Position numbers and translations under genes: made by a program. The notes beneath the pieces are model-generated. The model did not search any database. It had not been told where the DNA came from and worked only from the letters and a program-made list of their open reading frames with translations. 64,000 nt of DNA from Ulvibacter sp047614245 (GTDB taxonomy: Bacteria > Bacteroidota > Bacteroidia > Flavobacteriales > Flavobacteriaceae): contig JBLHIC010000003.1 of the NCBI GenBank assembly GCA_047614245.1, forward strand, positions 1 through 64,000, given 5' to 3'. Below are positions 53,295 through 60,871 of the stretch, piece after piece (position 1 is the first letter of the stretch; each line of letters opens with the position of its first letter).

Positions 53295-54014
53295 TTACTT
53301 TCTGCGACGTGGCTTATTATTCCCACCTCGACCTCCTGGTGCTTTTGATCCTTTTTTGGATAATCCAACTAAAGGAGAAAGCTCTCTCTTTCCATATACT
53401 TCACCTTTCATGATCCATACTTTAACACCTAATCTACCATAAGTAGTATGTGCCTCAACTAAAGCATAATCAATATCGGCTCTAAACGTCGATAAGGGTA
53501 CACGTCCTTCTTTATATCCCTCAGATCGTGCCATCTCAGCACCATTCAATCTCCCAGAAATTAAGACTTTTATCCCCTCGGAGTTCATTCTCATTGCCGC
53601 AGCAATTGCCATCTTTATTGCACGACGATATGAAATTCTATTTTCAATCTGTCTTGCGATACTTGACGCTACTAAGAATGCATCTAATTCTGGTCGTTTG
53701 ATCTCATGAATATTAATCTGAACGTCCTTCTCTGTAATCTTCTTAAGCTCTTCTTTTAACTTGTCTACCTCTTGACCGCCTTTCCCGATAATAATACCCG
53801 GACGCGCAGTAGTGATAGTAACGGTTACAAGTTTAAGCGTACGCTCAATAATTACTCTGGACACACTAGCTTTACTTAAACGAGCGTGAACATATTTTCT
53901 AATCTTATCGTCTTCGGCTAATTTGTCGCCGTAGTCATTACCTCCGTACCAGTTGGATTCCCATCCTCTAATAATACCTAGGCGATTCCCGATTGGATTT
54001 GTCTTTTGTCCCAT
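53295..54014 (-). CDS. rpsC: Ribosomal protein S3
   Basis: Small-subunit mRNA-entry protein. The 239-residue sequence shows MGQKTNPIGNRLGIIRGWES, a KH domain with ARPGIIIGKGGQEVDKLKEEL, then RISYRRAIKMAIAAAMRMNSEGIKV (split) and SGRLNGAEMARSEGYKEGRVPL. The C-terminal tail is glycine- and arginine-rich (PGGRGGNNKPRRRK). It lies three bases after rplV. Confidence 0.98.
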   Translation of the reverse strand: MGQKTNPIGNRLGIIRGWESNWYGGNDYGDKLAEDDKIRKYVHARLSKASVSRVIIERTLKLVTVTITTARPGIIIGKGGQEVDKLKEELKKITEKDVQINIHEIKRPELDAFLVASSIARQIENRISYRRAIKMAIAAAMRMNSEGIKVLISGRLNGAEMARSEGYKEGRVPLSTFRADIDYALVEAHTTYGRLGVKVWIMKGEVYGKRELSPLVGLSKKGSKAPGGRGGNNKPRRRK

Positions 54015-54017
54015 TTA

Positions 54018-54428
54018 TTAATTGCTTTGTGTGTTATCGTTAGCCCCTAACACGAGTGTTACGTGATTGGAACGTTTTCTTATTCTGTGCGCGCGACCCT
54101 GAGGCGCAGGACGAAGTCTTTTCAACATCGTTCCACCATCCACACGAATCTCTTTAACAAAAAGATCTGCATCTTCTACTGAAGCATCCTCATTTTTTGA
54201 CTGCCAGTTGGCAATAGCAGACAATAACAATGTCTCCAATCTACGTGATGATTCTTTAGAACTGAATTTTAAAATATTAAGCGCTTTATCAACTTTCTCG
54301 CCTCGAACTAAATCCGCCATTAAACGCATTTTTCTCGGTGATGTAGGGCAATTGTTCAATTTAGCAAAGTACATTGTCTTTTTTGCCTCCTTGATTTGCT
54401 CTGCTCTTTCTCTTTTACGAACTCCCAT
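54018..54428 (-). CDS. rplV: Ribosomal protein L22
   Basis: Lines the exit tunnel. The 136-residue sequence shows an N-terminal extension (MGVRKRERAEQIKEAKKTMY), then AKLNNCPTSPRKMRLMADLVRG (split) and the beta-hairpin region RPAPQGRAHRIRKRSNHVTLVLG (split). It lies six bases after rpsS. Confidence 0.98.
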   Translation of the reverse strand: MGVRKRERAEQIKEAKKTMYFAKLNNCPTSPRKMRLMADLVRGEKVDKALNILKFSSKESSRRLETLLLSAIANWQSKNEDASVEDADLFVKEIRVDGGTMLKRLRPAPQGRAHRIRKRSNHVTLVLGANDNTQSN

Positions 54429-54434
54429 GGCCTA

Positions 54435-54713
54435 TTATTTTTTTCCTTTATTTTTTGCACCAGCGTGACCACGGAATGATCTAGTAGGTGAAAATTCTCC
54501 TAATTTATGTCCAACCATGTTCTCTGTAACATACACAGGTACGAATTGACGTCCGTTATGCACAGCAATGGTTTGTCCTACAAAGTCTGGAGTTATCATA
54601 GAAGCTCTTGACCAAGTCTTGATCACTGTCTTCTTATTAGAATCCACATTTTGCTGAACTTTCTTATCTAACTTAAAGTGAACGTAAGGTCCTTTTTTTA
54701 ACGATCTTGCCAT
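54435..54713 (-). CDS. rpsS: Ribosomal protein S19
   Basis: Small-subunit head protein. The 92-residue sequence shows MARSLKKGPYVHFKLDKKVQ, IKTWSRASMITPDFVGQTIAVHNG (split), YVTENMVGHKLGEFSPTRSFRGHAG (split). It lies three bases after rplB. Confidence 0.98.
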   Translation of the reverse strand: MARSLKKGPYVHFKLDKKVQQNVDSNKKTVIKTWSRASMITPDFVGQTIAVHNGRQFVPVYVTENMVGHKLGEFSPTRSFRGHAGAKNKGKK

Positions 54714-54716
54714 AGC

Positions 54717-55541
54717 TTATTTCTTTCTACGTTCTATAATATATTTGTTACTCTGTTTTGTTTTAGAACGAGTTCTAAACCCTTTCGCAGGAATACCGTT
54801 CTTAGAACGAGGATGTCCTCCAGATGATTTTCCTTCACCACCACCCATTGGATGATCTACAGGATTCATAACTACTGGTCTTGTTCGAGGTCTTCTACCC
54901 AACCATCTTGATCTACCTGCTTTACCAGAAACCAATAATTGATGATCACTATTTGATACAGCACCAATTGTTGCCATACAAGTAACCAAGATCATTCGTG
55001 TTTCACCAGACGGTAATTTAACGGTCGCATATCTTCCATCCCTAGCCATTAATTGTGCGAAAGCACCAGCACTTCGAGCTAAAACAGCTCCTTGACCTGG
55101 CCTAAGCTCTAAACAAGAAATAATAGTTCCCAAAGGAATTGCTGAAAGAAGCATAGCATTTCCAATTTCAGGAGCTACACTCTCACCTGATACGATATTT
55201 TGTCCTACTTGAAGTCCGTTTTGAGCAATGATATAACGCTTTTCACCATCTTGGTAATTTAACAAAGCGATAAATGCTGTACGGTTTGGATCGTATTCTA
55301 TACTTGCAACGGTTGCAGGAATACCCACTCTGTCCCGTTTAAAATCGATAATTCTATACTTTTTCTTATGACCACCACCTATGTAGCGCATAGTCATTTT
55401 CCCTGTATTGTTTCTACCACCTGATCTCTTGTTCGGAGCTATTAAACTTTTCTCCGGCTTATCAGTTGTAATGGCGTCAAAACCATTTACAACTCTAAAA
55501 CGCTGACCTGGGGTGATAGGCTTTAATTTTCTTACTGACAT
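54717..55541 (-). CDS. rplB: Ribosomal protein L2
   Basis: Large-subunit protein required for peptidyl-transferase activity. The 274-residue sequence shows RSGGRNNTGKMTMRYIGGGH, KKKYRIIDFKRD, RPGQGAVLARSAGAFAQLMA, LVSGKAGRSRWLGRRPRTRPVV (split) and the conserved MNPVDHPMGGGEGKSSGGHP, in which the family's catalytic-area His lies. It lies 27 bp after rplW. Confidence 0.98.
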   Translation of the reverse strand: MSVRKLKPITPGQRFRVVNGFDAITTDKPEKSLIAPNKRSGGRNNTGKMTMRYIGGGHKKKYRIIDFKRDRVGIPATVASIEYDPNRTAFIALLNYQDGEKRYIIAQNGLQVGQNIVSGESVAPEIGNAMLLSAIPLGTIISCLELRPGQGAVLARSAGAFAQLMARDGRYATVKLPSGETRMILVTCMATIGAVSNSDHQLLVSGKAGRSRWLGRRPRTRPVVMNPVDHPMGGGEGKSSGGHPRSKNGIPAKGFRTRSKTKQSNKYIIERRKK

Positions 55542-55568
55542 TTTTGTCTTATTAAATCTAAGAAATTC

Positions 55569-55859
55569 CTAGATGTTATTGTAAAAATCTATTGTATCAC
55601 CTTCCGCGACCTGTACTATTGCCTTTTTAAAAGCATTAGTTTTACCAGTTTGAACTCCCGTCTTTGTTTGACGAGTTTTCCTATTTGGACGGACATTCAT
55701 TGTGCGAACTTTTTCAACAGAAACTCCGTAAGCAGCTTCCACCGCTTTCTTGATTTCTACCTTATTCGCCTTTGGGTTAACTACAAATCCGAAGATGTTA
55801 TTTTCCTCAGCATCTTTAGTAGCTTTTTCCGTAATTATAGGTTTAATTAAGATATTCAT
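55569..55859 (-). CDS. rplW: Ribosomal protein L23
   Basis: Tunnel-exit protein that docks trigger factor and SRP. The 96-residue sequence shows MNILIKPIITEKATKDAEEN, FGFVVNPKANKVEIKKAVEAAYGVSVEKVRTMNVRP (split), followed by a basic loop (NRKTRQTKTGVQTGKTNAFKKA) and VQVAEGDTIDFY. It lies seven bases after rplD. Confidence 0.98.
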   Translation of the reverse strand: MNILIKPIITEKATKDAEENNIFGFVVNPKANKVEIKKAVEAAYGVSVEKVRTMNVRPNRKTRQTKTGVQTGKTNAFKKAIVQVAEGDTIDFYNNI

Positions 55860-55866
55860 CTTGTCT

Positions 55867-56496
55867 CTATTTACTTAAGTTTGTTTCTATTCCTTCCAAA
55901 GAACCTTCAAACAGTACTACACTGCTTGCATTCAAAATTTTATAAGTACTTAATTGCGAATTAGTTACGACTTCAGTACCTCTTAAATTACGCGAAGACA
56001 AATATACATTATTATTTGACTCCCCCAACACAAATAAAGATTTTTTGTTTTCAAGTCCTAAAGACTTTAAAACATCAGTAAAATCTTTCGTTCTTGGGGC
56101 ATCAAATGTAACGTCTTCAAGCACAACAATCGCCTTATCATTTGCCTTCATCGTCAAGGCAGATTTACGAGCTAAACGCTTCAAATTCTTATTCAATTTG
56201 AAGGAATAATCTCTCGGTCTTGGACCGAACATTCTACCTCCACCTTTGAATATACCAGACTTGATACTACCAGCACGCGCAGTACCTGTACCTTTCTGCT
56301 TTTTTATCTTTCTTGTAGATCCAACAATCTCAGCTCGTTCTTTCGCTTTATGCGTCCCTTGTCTTTGATTGGCAAGATATTGCTTCACATCAAGGTAAAC
56401 AGCATGCTTGCTTGGCTCAATTCCGTACACCTCGTTAGAAAGCTCAACCTTTCTACCTGTGTCTTTTCCGTTTTTATCTAATACAGCTACCTTCAT
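55867..56496 (-). CDS. rplD: Ribosomal protein L4
   Basis: Large-subunit protein with a long tunnel loop. The 209-residue sequence shows MKVAVLDKNGKDTGRKVELS, VYLDVKQYLANQRQGTHKAK, the loop segment KQKGTGTARAGSIKSGIFKG, GGRMFGPRPRDYSFKLNKNL and RLARKSALTMKANDKAIVVL. Its start codon shares one base with the rplC stop (TAATG), so the two are translationally coupled. Confidence 0.98.
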   Translation of the reverse strand: MKVAVLDKNGKDTGRKVELSNEVYGIEPSKHAVYLDVKQYLANQRQGTHKAKERAEIVGSTRKIKKQKGTGTARAGSIKSGIFKGGGRMFGPRPRDYSFKLNKNLKRLARKSALTMKANDKAIVVLEDVTFDAPRTKDFTDVLKSLGLENKKSLFVLGESNNNVYLSSRNLRGTEVVTNSQLSTYKILNASSVVLFEGSLEGIETNLSK

Positions 56497-57107
56497 TATT
56501 TCTGAATAGTTAAGTAAGTATTTTTATGACCAGGGACACATCCCTTAACCACTAGTAGATTCTTTTCAGCAACTACCTTTAAAACTCTTAGATTTTGAAC
56601 TTTCACTTTCTCATTTCCCATCTGTCCAGCCATCCTCATTCCCTTGAACACTCTCGCAGGATAAGAAGCAGCACCAATAGAACCCGGAGCTCTCAATCGG
56701 TTATGTTGACCGTGAGTCGCTTGACCCACACCAGCAAAACCATGACGTTTTACAACACCTTGAAACCCTTTTCCTTTAGAAGTACCTGCAATATCTACGA
56801 ATTCTCCCTCTCTAAAATGATCCACAGTGATTGTATCACCTAATTTAATTTCCTCATCAAATCCTCGAAATTCCGCGACTTTACGCTTTACAGCGGTGCC
56901 TGCCTTCTTAGCATGCCCTTCAGCAGCCTTAATAGCAGTCTTTTTGTCATCGAAACCGAGTTGAATAGCTTCATAGCCATCAACTTCTTTGGTTCTGACT
57001 TGGGTGACAACACAAGGTCCAACCTCTATAACGGTACACGGCATATTCTTTCCGTTAGCGTCAAAGATGCTGGTCATCCCTATCTTTTTTCCAATTAACC
57101 CAGACAT
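56496..57107 (-). CDS. rplC: Ribosomal protein L3
   Basis: Large-subunit assembly protein. The 203-residue sequence shows MSGLIGKKIGMTSIFDANGK, VTVIEVGPCVV-type strands, FRGFDEEIKLGDTITVDHFREGEFVDIAGTSKGKGFQGVVKRHGFAGVGQATHGQHNRLRAPGSIGA (read in parts), and VFKGMRMAGQMGNEKVKVQNL. It is separated from rpsJ by 252 bp, the longest gap within the S10 part, which holds the palindrome cluster. Confidence 0.98.
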   Translation of the reverse strand: MSGLIGKKIGMTSIFDANGKNMPCTVIEVGPCVVTQVRTKEVDGYEAIQLGFDDKKTAIKAAEGHAKKAGTAVKRKVAEFRGFDEEIKLGDTITVDHFREGEFVDIAGTSKGKGFQGVVKRHGFAGVGQATHGQHNRLRAPGSIGAASYPARVFKGMRMAGQMGNEKVKVQNLRVLKVVAEKNLLVVKGCVPGHKNTYLTIQK

Positions 57108-57138
57108 ATTTAATTATTTATTAATTATTAATTATTCT

Positions 57139-57360
57139 CTTTCCCACAATAGTAGGAATCTTATTCAATTTTCTTCAAGTACTTTCAAGAGATTCCCACT
57201 ATCGTGAGAAACCAAAAAAGGGTCAAAATAAATTCAACCCTGAATGTTATCTTGTTTTCCGTTTTTCCTTTGCTCTCGGCTCCGGACATTTTACTACTCG
57301 CTAATGCGGGTATCTCACAATAATAGCAAAGCTCATGAGATTCCTGCCTTCGCAGGAATT
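57139..57360. repeat. Cluster of four REP-like palindromes in alternating orientation
   Basis: Four related 18-bp palindromes lie in the rplC-rpsJ gap: 57141-57158, 57193-57210, 57295-57312 and 57341-57358. Each has two 7-bp arms and a 4-nt loop (copy four: TTCCTGC CTTC GCAGGAA, perfect; the others have one mismatch). Each is preceded by GAGA/AAGA on one side, giving an orientation; the order is minus, plus, minus, plus. In one orientation the consensus is GAGATTCCYRCNNTNGYG plus RGAA. The stems covary (TGC/GCA, CAC/GTG, CGC/GCG). The last copy abuts the rpsJ stop codon. This is the layout of REP/BIME-type elements in other bacteria; the family here is not identified. Confidence 0.75.
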
Positions 57361-57665
57361 TATACTTTTATCTCAACTTCAACACCACTTGGCAGCTCTA
57401 ATTTCATTAAAGCATCAATTGTCTTTGAAGAAGAACTATAGATATCCAATAATCTCTTGTAAGAGCTCAATTGAAACTGTTCTCTACTTTTCTTATTCAC
57501 GTGTGGTGAACGAAGAACAGTAAAAATTTTCTTATGCGTTGGTAATGGGATTGGCCCTGTTACTACTGCACCAGTACTCTTAACTGTCTTAACGATTTTT
57601 TCAGCAGATTTGTCCACTAAATTATGATCGTATGATTTTAATTTGATTCTAATTTTTTGACTCAT
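57360..57665 (-). CDS. rpsJ: Ribosomal protein S10
   Basis: Small-subunit protein, also NusE in antitermination complexes. The 101-residue sequence shows KIRIKLKSYDHNLVDKSAEK, TGAVVTGPIPLPTHKKIFTVL (split), RSPHVNKKSREQFQLSSYKR and MKLELPSGVEVEIKV. It lies 10 bp after fusA, so it belongs with the str transcript, and rplC lies beyond the palindrome cluster. Confidence 0.98.
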   Translation of the reverse strand: MSQKIRIKLKSYDHNLVDKSAEKIVKTVKSTGAVVTGPIPLPTHKKIFTVLRSPHVNKKSREQFQLSSYKRLLDIYSSSSKTIDALMKLELPSGVEVEIKV

Positions 57666-57675
57666 AACTGAAATA

Positions 57676-59808
57676 TTATTCGTTAGTGGTTCCTTTTGCT
57701 GCAGCGATCACATCTATTGAAATGTTAGATGGCGTCTCTGCATAATGTGAAAATTCCATTGTTGATGTTGCTCGACCTGAAGACAAAGTTCTTAATGTGG
57801 TTACATAACCAAACATTTCAGAAAGAGGAATATCAGCTTTAACAACCTTAGCTCCCGCTCTATCTCCCATATCATTAACTTGTCCACGACGACGGTTAAG
57901 ATCACCAACAATATCACCCATATTCGCCTCAGGTGTAATTACCTCAAGTTTCATAATAGGTTCTAGAATGACAGCTCCAGCCGATTTTGCAACAGCTTTA
58001 AAGCCCATTTTTGCAGCAAGCTCAAATGATAATGCATCAGAATCCACTGCGTGAAATGATCCATCTTTAAGAGTCACTTTCAAACTATCGACTTCGAAAC
58101 CTGCTAAAGGACCATTAACCATTGCCTGCTTAAATCCTTTTTCAACTGACGGGATAAATTCCTTAGGAACGTTACCACCTTTCACTTTATTAACAAACTC
58201 AAGCCCAACTGTACCTTCCTCTGCTGGTCCCAATGTAAACACGATATCCGCAAATTTACCGCGACCACCAGATTGTTTCTTATAAATCTCTCTATGATCT
58301 GCATCACGAGTAACTGCTTCTTTATACTCAACCTGCGGAGCACCTTGATTTACTTCAACCTTGAACTCACGCCTCAAACGATCTACAATAATATCCAAGT
58401 GAAGCTCACCCATTCCAGAAATAATAGTCTGTCCTGAAGCTTCATCTGTACGTACTTGGAATGTTGGATCCTCTTCGGCCAATTTTCCTAATGCCATACC
58501 CAATTTATCAACATCTGCCTTAGTTTTAGGCTCCACTGCGATACCAATTACAGGATCAGGGAAGTCCATACTCTCTAAAACAATTGGATGCTTCTCATCT
58601 GAAAGCGTATCTCCAGTTTTAATACTTTTGAATCCAACTGCAGCTCCAATATCTCCTGCTTCGATATAATCGATAGCATTTTGCTTGTTAGCGTGCATTT
58701 GATAGATACGTGATATACGTTCTTTTTTACCTGAACGGTTATTCAACACATACGACCCTGCATCTAATCTTCCTGAATATGCTCTAAAGAATGCTAAACG
58801 CCCTACAAAAGGATCGGTAGCAATCTTAAAAGCCAAAGCAGCAAACGGCTCCTTTGCATCAGGCTTACGTAATTCTTGTTGTTCTGTATCTGGATTCATT
58901 CCAATGATACCTTCCTTATCCATTGGAGAAGGCAAGTAACGACAAACCGCATCTAAAAGAAACTGAACTCCTTTATTTTTAAAGGCAGAGCCACAGATCA
59001 TAGGAATAATAGACATATCCATTACGGCAGCCCTAAGCGCAGCGTGCACCTCGTCTTCAGTAATAGAATCTTCATCCTCCATATATTTTTCCAAAAGATT
59101 TTCATCATAAGCAGCAACCTCTTCAATAAGCTTACCTCTTAACATATGAGCCTCCTCTTTAAGCTCTTCAGGAATATCAACTATATCAAAAGTAGCCCCC
59201 ATTGATTCATCATGCCATATAATTGCACGATTCTTTACCAAATCAACAACTCCTTTGAAGTTCTCTTCATCACCAATATTCAATACAATAGGCACTGCAT
59301 TAGACCCTAACATATCTTTAACCTGCTGACAAACCATCATAAAATTAGACCCTTGACGATCCATTTTATTTACAAATCCTATACGCGGCACTTTGTAGTT
59401 ATCCGCTAGTCTCCAGTTAGTCTCAGACTGTGGCTCAACACCATCAACTGCACTAAATAAAAATACCAATCCATCAAGTACACGTAATGAACGATTTACC
59501 TCTACAGTAAAATCAACGTGACCAGGAGTATCAATAATATTGAAGTGGTAACCTTTCGTATCTGGTGTAGGTTCAGCATTTTCCAATGGAAATTCCCAGG
59601 TACAAGTAGTTGCAGCAGAAGTAATTGTAATACCTCTTTCCTGCTCTTGCTCCATCCAGTCCATGGTAGCCGCCCCATCGTGTACTTCACCAATTTTATG
59701 ACTTACCCCTGTATAATAAAGGATACGTTCTGTAGTAGTGGTTTTACCGGCATCAATATGCGCAGCAATCCCAATGTTTCTCGTAAATTTTAAATCTCTT
59801 TGTGCCAT
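57676..59808 (-). CDS. fusA: Elongation factor G
   Basis: Translocation GTPase. The 710-residue protein has the G domain with IAAHIDAGKTTTTERIL (G1), RGITITSAATTC (G2), IIDTPGHVDFT (G3) and FVNKMDRQGSNF (G4). Domains II to V follow, with DPFVGRLAFFRAYSGRLDAG, SGMGELHLDIIVDRLRREF (domain III), the Pro-rich turn GNVPKEFIPSVEKGF and the C-terminal ITPEANMGDIVGDLNRRRGQ. It is of normal length. It lies three bases after rpsG, in the order rpsL-rpsG-fusA-rpsJ. Confidence 0.98.
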   Translation of the reverse strand: MAQRDLKFTRNIGIAAHIDAGKTTTTERILYYTGVSHKIGEVHDGAATMDWMEQEQERGITITSAATTCTWEFPLENAEPTPDTKGYHFNIIDTPGHVDFTVEVNRSLRVLDGLVFLFSAVDGVEPQSETNWRLADNYKVPRIGFVNKMDRQGSNFMMVCQQVKDMLGSNAVPIVLNIGDEENFKGVVDLVKNRAIIWHDESMGATFDIVDIPEELKEEAHMLRGKLIEEVAAYDENLLEKYMEDEDSITEDEVHAALRAAVMDMSIIPMICGSAFKNKGVQFLLDAVCRYLPSPMDKEGIIGMNPDTEQQELRKPDAKEPFAALAFKIATDPFVGRLAFFRAYSGRLDAGSYVLNNRSGKKERISRIYQMHANKQNAIDYIEAGDIGAAVGFKSIKTGDTLSDEKHPIVLESMDFPDPVIGIAVEPKTKADVDKLGMALGKLAEEDPTFQVRTDEASGQTIISGMGELHLDIIVDRLRREFKVEVNQGAPQVEYKEAVTRDADHREIYKKQSGGRGKFADIVFTLGPAEEGTVGLEFVNKVKGGNVPKEFIPSVEKGFKQAMVNGPLAGFEVDSLKVTLKDGSFHAVDSDALSFELAAKMGFKAVAKSAGAVILEPIMKLEVITPEANMGDIVGDLNRRRGQVNDMGDRAGAKVVKADIPLSEMFGYVTTLRTLSSGRATSTMEFSHYAETPSNISIDVIAAAKGTTNE

Positions 59809-59811
59809 TTG

Positions 59812-60288
59812 TTAAAATCTGAAATGCGAGAACGCTTTATTCGCTTCTGCCATTTTATGAGTATCCATACGTTTTTTTACTGCCGCACCTTCTTCTTTAG
59901 CCGCCGCCAAAATCTCACCCGCTAATTTTTGAGCCATAGATTTCTCATTTCTCTTTCTAGTATATAGAATCAACCACCTCATTGCAGTTGCAATTTTACG
60001 GTCAGCACGAATTTGCATTGGAATTTGAAAAGTTGCCCCTCCTACTCTTCTACTTCGCACTTCAACATGTGGCATCACATTGGAAAGAGCTTCCTTCCAC
60101 AATTCTAATCCAGATTTTTCTTCATCTGTTTTTTTCTCTTCTACGATATCAATCGCATCGTAAAACACTTTAAAAGCCACCGACTTTTTCCCATCCCACA
60201 TTAAGTTATTTACAAAACGTGTAACTAATTGATCATTAAACCTTGGATCTGGTAAAAGTGGTCTCTTCTTGGCCTGTCTTTTTCTCAT
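59812..60288 (-). CDS. rpsG: Ribosomal protein S7
   Basis: Primary small-subunit head protein at the E site. The 158-residue sequence shows MRKRQAKKRPLLPDPRFNDQ, VTRFVNNLMWDGKKSVAFKV, LELWKEALSNVMPHVEVRSRRVGGATFQIPMQIR (split), AMRWLILYTRKRNEKSMAQK and MAEANKAFSHFRF. It lies 24 bp after rpsL. Confidence 0.98.
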   Translation of the reverse strand: MRKRQAKKRPLLPDPRFNDQLVTRFVNNLMWDGKKSVAFKVFYDAIDIVEEKKTDEEKSGLELWKEALSNVMPHVEVRSRRVGGATFQIPMQIRADRKIATAMRWLILYTRKRNEKSMAQKLAGEILAAAKEEGAAVKKRMDTHKMAEANKAFSHFRF

Positions 60289-60312
60289 GTCTTCTCTTTA
60301 AAAGTTTTAAAA

Positions 60313-60687
60313 TTACTTCTTAGGGCGTTTTGCTCCATACTTAGATCTACGTTGCGTTCTTCCTTCTACACCTGCGGTGTCTAAAGCTCCACGTACAATG
60401 TGATATCTAACTCCTGGCAAATCTTTTACCCTTCCACCTCTAACCAATACTATCGAGTGCTCTTGTAGATTGTGTCCTTCACCGGGGATGTATGCGTTAA
60501 CTTCCTTACCATTTGTCAATCTAACCCTTGCAACTTTACGCATTGCAGAATTAGGTTTCTTAGGCGTAGTAGTATATACACGCGTACACACACCTCTTCG
60601 CTGAGGGCACGAATCTAAAGCAACCGATTTACTCTTCTTGGTTATTTTGGTTCTTCCTATTCGTACTAATTGTGAAATTGTTGGCAT
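60313..60687 (-). CDS. rpsL: Ribosomal protein S12
   Basis: Decoding-centre protein and a streptomycin-resistance target. The 124-residue sequence shows MPTISQLVRIGRTKITKKSK, RGVCTRVYTTTPKKPNSAMRKVARVRLTNG (split), AYIPGEGHNLQEHSIVLVRG and DLPGVRYHIVRGALDT, then RRSKYGAKRPKK. The Lys residues mutated in streptomycin resistance (TPKKPNS and the VRGGRVKDLPG loop) are wild-type. It is the first gene of the cluster and has its own promoter. Confidence 0.98.
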   Translation of the reverse strand: MPTISQLVRIGRTKITKKSKSVALDSCPQRRGVCTRVYTTTPKKPNSAMRKVARVRLTNGKEVNAYIPGEGHNLQEHSIVLVRGGRVKDLPGVRYHIVRGALDTAGVEGRTQRRSKYGAKRPKK

Positions 60688-60741
60688 ATAAAATATGTAT
60701 TACACTTTTTTAAATATAAAATACCCCTTTTTAAGGGCTTG

Positions 60742-60771
60742 CAAAAATATAAATAAAAACGGAATTATCAA
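60742..60771 (-). promoter_or_regulatory. Promoter of the rpsL-fusA ribosomal cluster
   Basis: Minus-strand TTG (60771-60769), a 19-bp spacer and TATTTTTG (60749-60742) match the Bacteroidota promoter. The predicted leader before rpsL is about 50 nt. A short C-rich/G-rich inverted repeat (CCCCTTTTTAAGGGG-like, 60724-60737) lies within it. Confidence 0.75.
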
Positions 60772-60871
60772 GCCATAACAAACTAATTTTATTGAGACAT
60801 TTAATAATATATGAAATGGACATTAAAAACCAAGTTGTAACGTTAGATTTACAGATTAAAATAGTTCATAG

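Noticed and set aside
57108..57140. TTAATTA-rich repeat after rplC
   Set aside because: Short AT-rich low-complexity DNA; it does not form an organized repeat like the palindromes that follow.
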